Shown here piece after piece: positions 44,445-53,656 of a stretch of DNA of 64,000 nt. The translations under genes were made by a program, and so were the position numbers. The first letter of the stretch is position 1. Every line of letters starts with the position of its first letter. The stretch lies in the NCBI GenBank assembly GCA_009746045.1, contig RPFO01000167.1, positions 2,642,648 through 2,706,647 on the forward strand, in the 5' to 3' direction. The notes beneath the pieces were generated by a model. The model worked only from the letters and a program-made list of their open reading frames with translations. It had not been told where the DNA came from and made no database searches. Source of the DNA: Mesostigma viride (Eukaryota; Streptophyta; Mesostigmatophyceae; Mesostigmatales; Mesostigmataceae).

Positions 44445-44783
44445 CTACTGTTTGCTAGGGCCAATGGTCAGCTGAGAGAAGGTAACTGTAACTGCTGTCC
44501 CCTCCCCCTGGCTGCTGAGCGTGGGTGGCTTGGAGCATTCACGAGTGATGTGCATCCCCTCAGGCAATGGCATATGTTCCCTAACAAACCTATCTGCATC
44601 TGCAATGTTATCAAACCCTTTCCACTTAGCACTAGAGCCTTGGGACAATATCTTATCTTTTATGTGTTCCTCACAAGTCTTCCAGCTGTAGAATATAGCA
44701 GGTCTACCCTTATCCCCGTCGTGAGCTACTGCATAGTAAGGATATCCAGACTGTCCACCCTTGTTTATTTTACGTCGGGGCAT
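44445..44783 (-). CDS. RNase H1 N-terminal (viroplasmin-like) domain protein, element 2 ORF1
   Basis: 112 residues, intact. YYAVAHDGDKGRPAIFYSW, then KWKGFDNIADADRFVREH match the hybrid-binding domain pattern, as in the element 1 ORF at 29199-29591. Its place upstream of gag, first after the leader, is the same in both. Sequence identity between the two is modest, so the ORF seems kept by selection rather than shared by recent copying. Confidence 0.68.
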   Translation of the reverse strand: MPRRKINKGGQSGYPYYAVAHDGDKGRPAIFYSWKTCEEHIKDKILSQGSSAKWKGFDNIADADRFVREHMPLPEGMHITRECSKPPTLSSQGEGTAVTVTFSQLTIGPSKQ

Positions 44784-45500
44784 GTTACATCATAGTCTGG
44801 CAGCGGCTTGCAAGCAGGAGAGAAAGGGGAAACCCAGGCTACCTCTAATGCAGTGACCTTAAACAAACGAGGAGAGAGCACGGAGTGTAGTACAGCACAC
44901 GCCCCCAGCCATCCGCGGCAAAGAGGCTATACAACGATTACACGGAGGTAAACACCGTCAACACAGTCGGCAACAGCCAGACGGTATTCACCCCCACAAC
45001 ATGTAAAACAACGAATGGTTGTCGTCCGCAACTTCCATTCGAACCAACGACATTCACACCCTATAGAGGCACAACGTATAACGAGAACCCCTACGCGTGC
45101 GAACCCGGAGAGGAAGCGAGCATGCCAGCTAGCCTTCCACAGGCATAGCTTGTATCCTATCTAGGGGACGCACCATAATCGATGACGTTAAATCCTCCTG
45201 AGCTGGCCGCCACCCGGTGTCGTTGAAGGCAAGCCCTGGCCGCCACTAGGTGTCGTTGAAAGCAGGAGAGCTGAACGCTATCGTTTACAGCACCTCACCA
45301 CAGGACTATTGCTAGCCCCGCCGAGTATCCCAGACTGGCCGCTTGCTGGCTAGGTCGTCGTTGAATCCCTTTACGGGCTGGCCGCCGACCAGTCAGCAGT
45401 CGTTGAATTCCGGAACCTCTACCTACGTCAAACTCAGCCTTGGTATCCTAATTGGCTCACTAACCCTCTCCGCGAGAGTTAGCTAACCTTTCCAGCACAT
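44784..45500 (-). promoter_or_regulatory. Leader of element 2 with repeated motif
   Basis: About 0.7 kb between the primer-binding site and the first ORF. Four degenerate repeats of the form CTGGCCGCC...GTCGTTGAA occur at about 45198, 45236, 45330 and 45380 (plus-strand sense). No long ORF. Such leaders usually hold dimerisation or packaging signals; that role is inference. Confidence 0.45.
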
Positions 45501-45515
45501 TTCCTCCGATAACCA
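45501..45515 (-). promoter_or_regulatory. Primer-binding site of element 2
   Basis: On the minus strand TGGTTATCGGAGGAA begins one base inside the 5' LTR (45517-46098), resembling the site of element 1. Confidence 0.6.
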
Positions 45516-45516
45516 G

Positions 45517-46098
45517 TGTTACGTCCCGGCCCAGACTCACCTAGCCTGAGCTACGTAGCGAAAGACCCTTCTTGCCGGAATTAGGAATAATCCAAGATAG
45601 CCTAAAGTAGGTTGCGCTTCACGACGTGAGTCGTGAGATATCTGGCATCACGGCTTAATGCCAAGCTAATTAGTTCACACTTATAATGGCTAGCAATACC
45701 AATTACAAATGGATAATGCCCCGGGCTCAATGTGTAGGCGTATTCGCACTTATCAATCATTAAACCAAGAGGACGAGACTCTCGTCCTCGGACCAATTTA
45801 ACCTAGGTTGATTGCGGCGCAGATACATGCCAATTTCCCTGGACCAATCCAAGCCAAACATTCCACGTAGGATCCGGGCCGACATCGACCCTCAACTACA
45901 GGATCCACGCCTAGTACTACGAATGGACTCAGAACTGACGCGGCGCCACCGCACCGGTTCCTAAAAGGGCAACCTAGGACCAAAATAACTAGTCCAATTC
46001 ACACAAGAGTCAATGTCCATAAAACTTAGTACAACGGCCACAAGGCCTTAGTAATTTATTCCATTGTTACGTCCGACCTAAAGGGCCGGGACGTAACA
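45517..46098 (-). repeat. 5' LTR of element 2
   Basis: 582 bp, near identical to 34440-35021, with the same perfect 16-bp inverted ends. Confidence 0.95.
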
Positions 46099-46103
46099 TA
46101 AAG

Positions 46104-46896
46104 GTGCTCAATTTGATGTCTGCCTGAATGAACCCTGTGAGCTAGATCCTTTTAGGTTAGTTATCCAAACGGATCATCGTCCCCTTACCCATCTTCTCTC
46201 CCAACCCAACCTTACCCCTCCGCAAGCGCGCTGGATGGAATTTTTAGCACAGTTTTCCCCTTTCAAACTTCAGTATGTCAAGGGTGTAGATAACATAACT
46301 TACCAGATGCACTTTCTCGTCGTGCAGACTACTCCTTTTTCGAGGACCTTGATGTTCTCAATACTACTCTAGTTCCTACTACTATGGGTGTAACCCCTTA
46401 TGGTGAACTACCTGATGATGAATCCTATGCCTACCTCTTTCATACAGCTGTTCGCATGCCTGATCTTCTTTCTCACGTAGGACTCTCTCTCCCGTGTGAG
46501 GCCCTTCCCGTGGCCTCGGTGGGGGGGGAGGGGAAAAATAAAATTTCTATACCGCTTAGCCATATAGCGACTAGGTCAGGAAAGTCTTATGAGAACGTAG
46601 TCCCTCTAGGACCTCCCCTTCTCTTTGGCAAGGCGGTAGGAGATCTCTTTAAACCTGTTCTGGATACTTCTGTAGCGATGCCTACCTCTGATCTTGAACG
46701 CCTTATTAGTAGATTTACGGCCACTGAGCCGGAAGCATTAGCTGCCATTGCTGCACATCCCCAACAATTAGGCAAGCACCCTTGTAAATTTGTAGGTGGG
46801 TTTTTATATGTGCAGATAGCAGATTCTCCCCCCAATGGCGCCTGTATGTCCCTCCTATCTGTCGCTCCTCCTTGCTCTTTGAGTTGCATGACTTAG
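46104..46896 (+). pseudogene. pol: Pol: RNase H end and linker, element 1 (frameshifted)
   Basis: After the duplicated TAAAG the RNase H resumes (LVIQTDHRPLTHLLSQPN, ARWMEFLAQFSPFKLQYVKG). A small indel at about 46293 shifts the frame before DALSRRADY. Frame 46384-46896 carries the linker (SDLERLISRFTATEPEALAA, HPQQLGKHPCKFVGG), and a further shift at about 46820 leads into the integrase. Confidence 0.85.
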
Positions 46897-48203
46897 CTGC
46901 TCATCAGGGTGGTAAACGGGTACGGGACCTAGTAGCCCGCTCTTATTACTGGCCTTCCCTTTATAAGGATGTAGATGAGTATGTTAGAACTTGTCAATCT
47001 TGCCAGGAAATGAAACCCAATAATGTAGGACAGATAGCAGAACCTAGGACCTTGCCTGACCCCATCATGCCTTGGGATTCTATCATGATGGATTTTGTAG
47101 GACCTTTTAGAAAGAATGATAGGGGCAATGCCCAAATCCTTGTGTTCATAGATCGTTTTACTCGTATGTGCCATCTTGTGCCGTGTCCTTTAGAACTCAC
47201 CGCACGTGATTGCGCACGCCTATACCTCAATAATGTATATAGATATCATGGATTGAGTAGGCAGTTTATTAGTGATAAGGATAAATTATTTACCTCAGAT
47301 TTTTGGCAGCAGTTTTTCGCTGCCATCGGTACCAAGGTTACCTACGGTACTGCCTACCACTCCTCCTCCTCTCATTTAGTAGAGCGTCTTAATAGAGTAG
47401 TAGAAGAAGCGCTTAGGCACTATGTTAATGGCTCGGGTAGTGATTGGGAGGATTATTTATGTTTGGTAGAGTTCTCCCTCAACAATTGTCCCCAAGCTGC
47501 GCATGGATATACGCCCTTCTTCTTAGATACTGGTAGACAGCCCCTTACCCCTACCTCTCTCTTAGCTAGTCCTCTACGGGACAAGGATGATGTGTCCCGA
47601 GATACTGTAGAAGGTGTACAGTCCTTACTAGATAGAATGAAAACTGCTCATGACCACGCGATCTCAGGGTACCAAAAAGCTCAGGCTAAGTACCTTGCTA
47701 GGTTGCGTGCCTCCTTAGATAGACGAGCACCTGAGATAGAAATAGGAGATCTAGTATTAGTAGAAGGCCCCCGTGTTGGCCGTTTTGCTCATAAGTTTGA
47801 AGCAGAACTGAAGGTCAAACTTAGGCCCGCCTTCTTAGGACCCTTCCATGTGTTGTCTAGGGTAGGAAATTTCTTATATAAAGTCGATATCCCTACCTCC
47901 TGGCAAACGCATTCAAACACCTTCCATAGGAGCCAGCTTAAACTGTACCATCCTAGTACGTTCGCTGGCAGGGAGTTAGCGCCTGCCCCTTTAGAGCATA
48001 ACCCTGACACTGGGGAAGTAGAAGACGAAGTAGAAAGCATCGTGGCCCATAGAGATATCAAAAAGGGCCGCGGTACCCAGCGTCAGTATAAAGTGAAGTG
48101 GATGTATGCTCGTAGTGAAGTAGATAAGGTTTGGTATACGGAGAGTGAGCTAGATGGGTGTAGTCGCCTGCTGCAGGAATATAAAACCCTGCACAAGCTC
48201 TAG
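46872..48203 (+). CDS. pol: Integrase with C-terminal chromodomain, element 1
   Basis: 443 residues open. HHCC zinc domain (LFELHDLAAHQGGKR, VRTCQSCQEMK). DDE core: MDFVGPFRKN, FISDKDKLFTSDFWQQFF and SSHLVERLNRVVEEAL. The end VEDEVESIVAHRDIKKGRG, YKVKWMYARSEVDKVWYTES is chromodomain-like, which places the element among chromoviruses. In the intact element this would be the C-terminal part of pol rather than a separate protein. Confidence 0.9.
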   Translation: MLFELHDLAAHQGGKRVRDLVARSYYWPSLYKDVDEYVRTCQSCQEMKPNNVGQIAEPRTLPDPIMPWDSIMMDFVGPFRKNDRGNAQILVFIDRFTRMCHLVPCPLELTARDCARLYLNNVYRYHGLSRQFISDKDKLFTSDFWQQFFAAIGTKVTYGTAYHSSSSHLVERLNRVVEEALRHYVNGSGSDWEDYLCLVEFSLNNCPQAAHGYTPFFLDTGRQPLTPTSLLASPLRDKDDVSRDTVEGVQSLLDRMKTAHDHAISGYQKAQAKYLARLRASLDRRAPEIEIGDLVLVEGPRVGRFAHKFEAELKVKLRPAFLGPFHVLSRVGNFLYKVDIPTSWQTHSNTFHRSQLKLYHPSTFAGRELAPAPLEHNPDTGEVEDEVESIVAHRDIKKGRGTQRQYKVKWMYARSEVDKVWYTESELDGCSRLLQEYKTLHKL

Positions 48204-48279
48204 TTGTAGGCCTTCTCCTCTCTTATGTTATGTCTGCTGTCGACGGGTGGTTGGTTGTCCCCTCCCCTCCGCAGCCGTC

Positions 48280-50568
48280 ATGTCAGAGCCTACCCCTCCG
48301 GCTGAGAGCCCGCTGCCGTCCCTGCCCCTACCGGACCCTGAGCTGTACTTCGAGGCCCTTCCGGGTCGTTGGGTTTCACGGTCTAGTTTCCCGGGTGGCG
48401 TCGTGCATCCGGCCCTCCAGGCCCAGCATGCGGGCATAGTCCGGGCGGCTCTCTTCGGGGTCACGTGGTACGGTCCTTCCCCTGCTGAACCGCATCAGCT
48501 TGTTTTGCACGGATTTGACGATGCCGGCCACTGTTTGCTAGAATGTGGCTCCAGCTGTCCAGCCCTGGGACAGATAGCTGCGATTCTCCAGTGCCCCAGG
48601 GTGTTTTCCTACCTTTCTACCCCTGTGGGCCGCTCCTGCCTACGGGATGTGTTCCCCTGGCTTCCTGCCGAGGGTGATGCGGAGCTGGATGAGAACCCCT
48701 GCGACCTGTTACGGGCCGTAGAGTTTATGGAGATAGCAGACCAGAACGCGGGTGTAGGATTTGGCGACCCTACCCCTACGGACGCGCCGGTAGAGGCGCA
48801 GTATTCCCCTGAGTATTCGGCCTCCCCTGCGGCGTCCTCCTCTTCAGTGTCGGCGCCTTCCCCTGTCCCGTCTTCACCGAGGTCGGTCCTGTGCGCATCG
48901 GTGGAGCCTACCCCTTCGGGCTCTGGTCGTGAGCCTGATCCTCTTGCGGCGACAGTTTCTGCGATGCAGGCGCAGATCCAGTCCCTGACGGCGGCCTTCG
49001 GGGCCTTCATGGCGGCCCAGGCGCACGCTCCAGCCACGCCAGGTGGGGTGTCTGTTGCAGCTGTGCCCCCTTCCCCTTCGGTCGCCTCGGCGTCTACGGT
49101 TCCCTCTGGTGCTGCAGCTCCTACGCCTTCGGCTACCGCTGCGCCTGCTACTGACGTACCTGCGCCTCGGCGCGAGTCCGCCGTCCCAGTGGCAGCGCCC
49201 GCCGCCGCCGCGTCCGAGCCGCCCACCACGTCAGCGCCGCCCTCGCGGGGTTTCTTCAGCGACCCGGGCGGTCTTCCCAGGCTTTGGGAGGGCGGTCCTC
49301 CGCAGAGGATCCCGGTGCCTGACTGGAGCTTGGACGGTAACCAGTCGTATGCCGGATTGCCTGTCCCCACGGGTCCTATTTTCAACATGTGGCCTGGTGG
49401 TGCTCCACCCCCAGAGACCGGCGCGCCAGTTGCGGAGGCGGGTCCGTCGCGACCCCCTGCGGCCTCGGGTCCGACGCGGCCCCCTGTTGTACCGGCACCT
49501 TCTGCGCCTGCGCCGGTTCCTACCCCTTCGTCGGCCCCTGCCCCTTCGGCCCCGCGGTCTTTGGCTGCGGTTGTTCGGTCCAGTGGCTCTGACCCGCGCG
49601 CCACCCGCGCTGCCGATTCCCTTCGGGAGTTGTCAGAGGGCGATCGGGATCGGGCCCCTTCTGTGGTGCATGCGACTCCGGAGTCGCGCGACACGCCTGT
49701 CTTCGGGTATGGTATGTCTGCGCTCGCTTGCCGCCAGTGTGACCTGCCGCGCGCCTCCGCCGAGCTGGCCATTTCGCCCATGTCCTACGGGTTCTCCCAG
49801 GTGTGTCGGGCGCCGCGGGACCGTAACCTACCAGTTGAGACTGATCGGCCTCCTTTCGACATGGTTATTTTGGCTGATCCGGTGTTCCAGGGTGAGATCC
49901 TGGTTCGGCGCGTCCTGTACCGCTGGGCGCGGCGCCACAATGACTTGGACACCTACGGCGGGTTCCAGTGGGCCTACCCTCCGCCTCTGGGCATTATGGC
50001 CTCAGATGCTCTTACGGTAGATTTTCCTGCGGTGCCGGGTGCCACGTACAGCACCGTCCTTCAGCCCATCCTAGAGTGGGATGCCCGTCGTCCAGCGCCC
50101 ATCCCGGGCCAGGGTTTGGACTCTCGGGGTCATCCTCCTCCCCGGGCTAGCGACTACCTTGAGACGTTCGGGTCGCGACAGTGTGCCCGCCGGTGGCGTT
50201 CCCGCGAGATTCGGCACATCCGGTTGTGGCCGTCCAACGTGGAGCCCCTGGTAGATCTGTTTTTCCCGACGGGTATGCGCCCTCGGATCCGGTATCATCG
50301 CCTGCTCCTTCGGGCTCTCTGCCTGATCGCGGTAGAGCCTTTCCTACGCCTCTTTGCCTGCGGTTTCCTGGACTGGGCCCGGGGCCAGGTCGTTCTTACA
50401 CAGCATAGGTACTACTGGGCCTTCCTGGGACTTTTCCCTGACGGCGTGTGGGCCGATGTTTTCCTCACTGTAGATAGGCACGACAATGCTGAGGATGTGT
50501 CTCACTACCAGGCTTACCTGGATGTCCTGCTGGCCTCCCGTGGTACCTACCAGACGGATGGCCATTAG
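48280..50568 (+). CDS. Accessory ORF of element 1, between pol and 3' LTR
   Basis: 762 residues from the ATG at 48280; the frame is open further upstream to 48154, overlapping the end of pol in another frame. The N-terminal about 170 residues are globular-looking (LVLHGFDDAGHCLLECG). Residues about 180-430 are Pro/Ala/Ser-rich and low complexity. The C-terminal about 280 residues are globular again (CRQCDLP; FDMVILADPVFQGEILVRRV; FLGLFPDGVWADVFLTVDRH). No signal peptide, membrane span, zinc knuckle or enzyme motif that I recognise, so it is not an envelope protein. Element 2 keeps a related ORF in the same place (35240-37787). Fully open, in contrast to the pol of this copy. Confidence 0.72.
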   Translation: MSEPTPPAESPLPSLPLPDPELYFEALPGRWVSRSSFPGGVVHPALQAQHAGIVRAALFGVTWYGPSPAEPHQLVLHGFDDAGHCLLECGSSCPALGQIAAILQCPRVFSYLSTPVGRSCLRDVFPWLPAEGDAELDENPCDLLRAVEFMEIADQNAGVGFGDPTPTDAPVEAQYSPEYSASPAASSSSVSAPSPVPSSPRSVLCASVEPTPSGSGREPDPLAATVSAMQAQIQSLTAAFGAFMAAQAHAPATPGGVSVAAVPPSPSVASASTVPSGAAAPTPSATAAPATDVPAPRRESAVPVAAPAAAASEPPTTSAPPSRGFFSDPGGLPRLWEGGPPQRIPVPDWSLDGNQSYAGLPVPTGPIFNMWPGGAPPPETGAPVAEAGPSRPPAASGPTRPPVVPAPSAPAPVPTPSSAPAPSAPRSLAAVVRSSGSDPRATRAADSLRELSEGDRDRAPSVVHATPESRDTPVFGYGMSALACRQCDLPRASAELAISPMSYGFSQVCRAPRDRNLPVETDRPPFDMVILADPVFQGEILVRRVLYRWARRHNDLDTYGGFQWAYPPPLGIMASDALTVDFPAVPGATYSTVLQPILEWDARRPAPIPGQGLDSRGHPPPRASDYLETFGSRQCARRWRSREIRHIRLWPSNVEPLVDLFFPTGMRPRIRYHRLLLRALCLIAVEPFLRLFACGFLDWARGQVVLTQHRYYWAFLGLFPDGVWADVFLTVDRHDNAEDVSHYQAYLDVLLASRGTYQTDGH

Positions 50569-50926
50569 ATAGAGGGCCTTAGGCCCGACCTGAGGGTGTT
50601 GTCCCTCCGGTATGTAGAGTCGCCCTCATGTTCTGGCCAGTTGACTGGTCGTTCTTGGTCCTTGGTGCTGATTGGTTTACTCTGTGTGTCCTGCCCAGTG
50701 CCGTTCCCCCCGGCAAGGACTTTGTTCCAGGCAGTTAGGGGAACCTACCACCAGGCTTGGTGCTGGCTAACCCTACACCTCCAGGCGTGGTGGTGGAGAC
50801 CGTGTGAACTATTGGTGCCTTGTATCTTGGATGGCCTGCTGACTGTGTTAGTGTGTGCTGGGTGCATTAGGTTTCCTACCCCTTGTTTTCCTCCCTGTGC
50901 GTAGGGAGAGGGCTCCCTACCTTTGT
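50569..50926 (+). other. 3' untranslated part of element 1
   Basis: Between the accessory ORF stop and the polypurine tract. Short ORFs only; no structure noted. Confidence 0.5.
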
Positions 50927-50937
50927 GGGGGGGGAGG
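50927..50937 (+). promoter_or_regulatory. Polypurine tract of element 1
   Basis: GGGGGGGGAGG immediately precedes the 3' LTR, the expected plus-strand primer. Element 2 has a similar tract. Confidence 0.85.
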
Positions 50938-51514
50938 TGTTACGTCGCGTAACAATTCGTTGTAGTTACGGACGTAAATTAGGTCTTTTGCCTCGGTTGT
51001 CCCTAGGTTTACGTTTAGGCTCCTACCGGGACATTATTGTCCTCGTAACAGTACTGTGGTACATTGGGTGCCGTTGGGCGCCGCGCCGCGTACTTTACTA
51101 GTGGTCCTGATCCTGTGGTAGAATGTAGTGGACCAGCGTGCATCAGTAGATGTAGTGGACCAGCGTGCATCTGTCGGTAGGCGAGGGCCAGGTCGGCCCG
51201 AGCGTGTTGGACCGTTGGTGACCATTTATGCGCGTTCTACCCTTTGTGTGTGCACTCGGCGTGTGTTAAATGAATTAACACATATAGGCTTGGGTCACGG
51301 CAGTGTAGTTGTGTTTCCTTCCTCTATTCATGGAGTAAACGGGTTTTGATAAATGGTTGTATGGCGTATTATAGTAACACTTACGTTAATGCATTGAGAT
51401 CAGCTCCGTCACGTTCGTCTTTCGCCAGAGGGTTGAGTAGAGGAGGCCTGACCAGTTTAGGTAGTATCAGGCCCATTAGAGGTAGAGGCGGAGGTAGATA
51501 TCCGCGGCGTAACA
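50938..51514 (+). repeat. 3' LTR of element 1
   Basis: 577 bp from TGTTACGTCGCG to CGGCGTAACA; four bases longer than the 5' LTR (extra CGGT near 51175). Confidence 0.95.
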
Positions 51515-51930
51515 CCTGGCCCCAAGGACAAACCCAGAAGGGTTGGTAGACCTGCCATGAACCGCTATACAGATCAGTTGGGCGACCTAGTGGTCTCAGC
51601 CCAGTTTGAACACCGCATTTCATCCCTGCCTCTTGCTTGGACTGCTATGCAGTACACTGAAGAAGAGGTGGCAGACCATTGTCAAGGCTCACACTGACAC
51701 GCCAGCCCCTGCCGTGGGCAAGCCCCCCCCCCCCCCCCCCCCGGAGGAAGGGGCGTTTTGCTGAGTAGAGTAGTTAGGATTTTTGTAGATTAGCTTAGAG
51801 TTAGCTTAGTTAGGTTTCGCGGCTTCGCTCACCTCCATCCATCAAGCAAGGGGATACGTGCTACATCATGATGATCTCCCCGCGGAGTCATGTTATAATT
51901 TAATTTAATTTCATTTAATGCCCTGCATGT
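51515..51930 (+). mobile_element. LINE-A fragment, right part, after element 1
   Basis: Continues the LINE-A copy begun at 28047: CCTGGCCCCAAGGACAAAC, then GACCTAGTGGTCTCAGCCCA, the C terminus and 3' UTR, hairpin CTCCCCGCGGAG and an AATTTAATTT tail. The coding part is degraded, with a C18 run at about 51725-51742. Confidence 0.8.
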
Positions 51931-52261
51931 GACGGAATCAAGAAGCTAGCTACGACCCTGAAACTATTGGACAAAATCCAATCATTCACGTCGATAGTCC
52001 GCAAACTGAACTGATGCGAAGAGGTCACCGACGTGGTCCTACCCGGCCACTAAGGGCGGTGCGCCGGCAGTGCGCGTGCAGCCATTATAATTCCACTAGT
52101 GCGGACGTCCCTACATCATTTCATTCATTTGAGACATGGGTCTACAAAAAACAAAGAACCGGTCACTTTGCACAGTAGCCTCTGCTCAGTTGCGACTTCC
52201 ATGCATCTGGCCGGGATATGGCGTCGCCAGCCTGCCGGGAACTGAATTCCAGGTAAATATG

Positions 52262-52740
52262 ACCGTAGTGGCTAGAATCTATTTACGAATAATGTTTACG
52301 AATACCCCCCCGAAAATGCTTGAAATCCGGGTTCATTTTGGCCCGGAAATCATGAAACCCGGGGTACGCTTTGGGCGCCGCGCTGGCGTTTCCAGCGTCG
52401 CGCCGCGGCGCCGCGCAGCGTTTTGCCGTCTGTTTAGGGTTTCAATGAGACAACCGCCATACTAGGTACCTACCTGGCTACCTCATAAAAACACGGGAAA
52501 GATACGCATAAAGGGCTTTCATAAACGGTGAAGAATACCGGTGAGGTATGAACAAGGGCAATTACCTAAGTACGTGGCGGGGTAGCAAAGCCAATGGCCT
52601 AGTACTAGCGTTTGGCACAAACGGGGCCCAGGCCACGGAAATGTGCAAAACCGGGATGGAAAACCCTCGGAAAAAGGAAATCCGGGACCAAAAACCCTCG
52701 GAAATATAATTATTCGTAAATAGATTCTGCCCACTACGGT
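52262..52740. mobile_element. About 480-bp TIR element (MITE-like)
   Basis: Left end ACCGTAGTGG...AGAATCTATTTACGAATAAT (52262-52292) is repeated inverted at the right end (52709-52740), with two mismatches near the middle. No ORF of note. Outside it, GCCTGCCGGGAACTGAATT occurs on both sides (52227-52245 and 52763-52781), a 19-bp direct repeat too far from the ends to be a simple target duplication. Confidence 0.7.
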
Positions 52741-53106
52741 AGGTGTACGTTTATTCCAAACGGCCTGCCGGGAACTGAATTATGACGTTCCCAGGCTTAC
52801 GGAAAAGTGGTTGGAGAATGCCAGAATGCCCACACGCTTCTCCGTCAACAGCGGAATTTTTGCCTAGGTAGTTCAGTGGTTCTAGAAAGGGATTCAGATA
52901 ACTAATAAGTTAGAGACTCGGGAGTCGGGAGTCGGCCGTCAGGAGAAACTCGGTCTGTGAATTGTGACAGGGTGGTGTTCTATGTAGCTCTCGAGAAAGT
53001 TATAACTATGTTAGGTTTTAGGACCTGCTAAATTAGGAGTGGACGGTGGACCAGGATTGGACAAGAGTCTAGAAGGAGAGACGAGAGGAGATGCTCCAGA
53101 TTCCAG

Positions 53107-53504
53107 AATTATACTGACGTCGCCCATCGGAGCGTTACTGCCCTTCTGGCCGATCTGGCGCCAAGCTGGTCACGTGAGCCTGCCAATTTACCCGCGCTGA
53201 GGAATGAAGGGCATGCAGCTGGGTAAGACGTTCCGATCATCGACATTCGACACCACCCCATGTGGGCTACGGTGTATGGGCTCGACATTACTGAGTAGCA
53301 TTCGGAATGGAACCGTAAACCATCACAGACCCCAATCAGCCACACTTTCCGATTACGTGTTTCTACAGTTACGCCGGAGGTCTTCGTTGCCTGTCCCCAT
53401 GGGTGGCGAGCATGTGCCTTTCCGCGCTGCGGATCCTCGGAGCCCTAAGCCCCAGAGTACCTTTTCTGTTTCCTAGACATGCCTTCCCGGTGTTTGTCTG
53501 CTAA
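53107..53504 (+). CDS. Candidate last exons of an unidentified gene
   Basis: Exon 53107-53222 follows ATTCCAG and ends at a GTAAGA donor; it reads VAHRSVTALLADLAPSWSR and on to LRNEGHAA. A second exon from 53369, after TTTCTACAG, joins in phase (GG|T) and runs to a TAA at 53502-53504. An alternative frame in the second exon is also open, so the model is weak. It could also be 5' sequence of the following 2H gene. Confidence 0.3.
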
Positions 53505-53656
53505 TCAAATACTGTCTCTCATTGCGGACCGGCTTGCCAAAAATGCCGATTCCCTGCATTCATCTGAGTAGGTTTAGGCTGACGACCGTCTCCAGTCAAA
53601 CTTCGGTGCGCTCCTCGTCGCGCGCTGTCAAAACCAGCCCGGTAGATCGCGGCGAC

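Larger units (their letters stand above)
34440..46098 (-). mobile_element. LTR retrotransposon element 2 (Ty3/gypsy chromovirus), nested in element 1
   Basis: 11,659 bp with LTRs over 99% identical and TSD TAAAG (34435-34439 and 46099-46103) inside the RNase H region of element 1. Gene order from right to left matches element 1: viroplasmin-like ORF, gag-protease, RT, RNase H, integrase with chromodomain, accessory ORF. The coding region has many frame breaks despite the young LTRs. Confidence 0.94.
28095..51514 (+). mobile_element. LTR retrotransposon element 1 (Ty3/gypsy chromovirus), interrupted twice
   Basis: The LTRs at both ends, the TSD CCTGG, and the order viroplasmin-like ORF, gag, PR-RT-RH-IN-chromodomain, accessory ORF define the element. 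Excluding the LINE insert (32571-33495) and element 2 with its duplicated TAAAG (34440-46103), it is about 10.8 kb, long for the group. Pol is disabled by both insertions and by small frameshifts at about 34156, 46293 and 46820. Confidence 0.93.

Noticed and set aside
48154-50568. Envelope gene making element 1 a retrovirus-like errantivirus
   Set aside because: No signal peptide, hydrophobic fusion peptide or transmembrane segment is visible in the protein.
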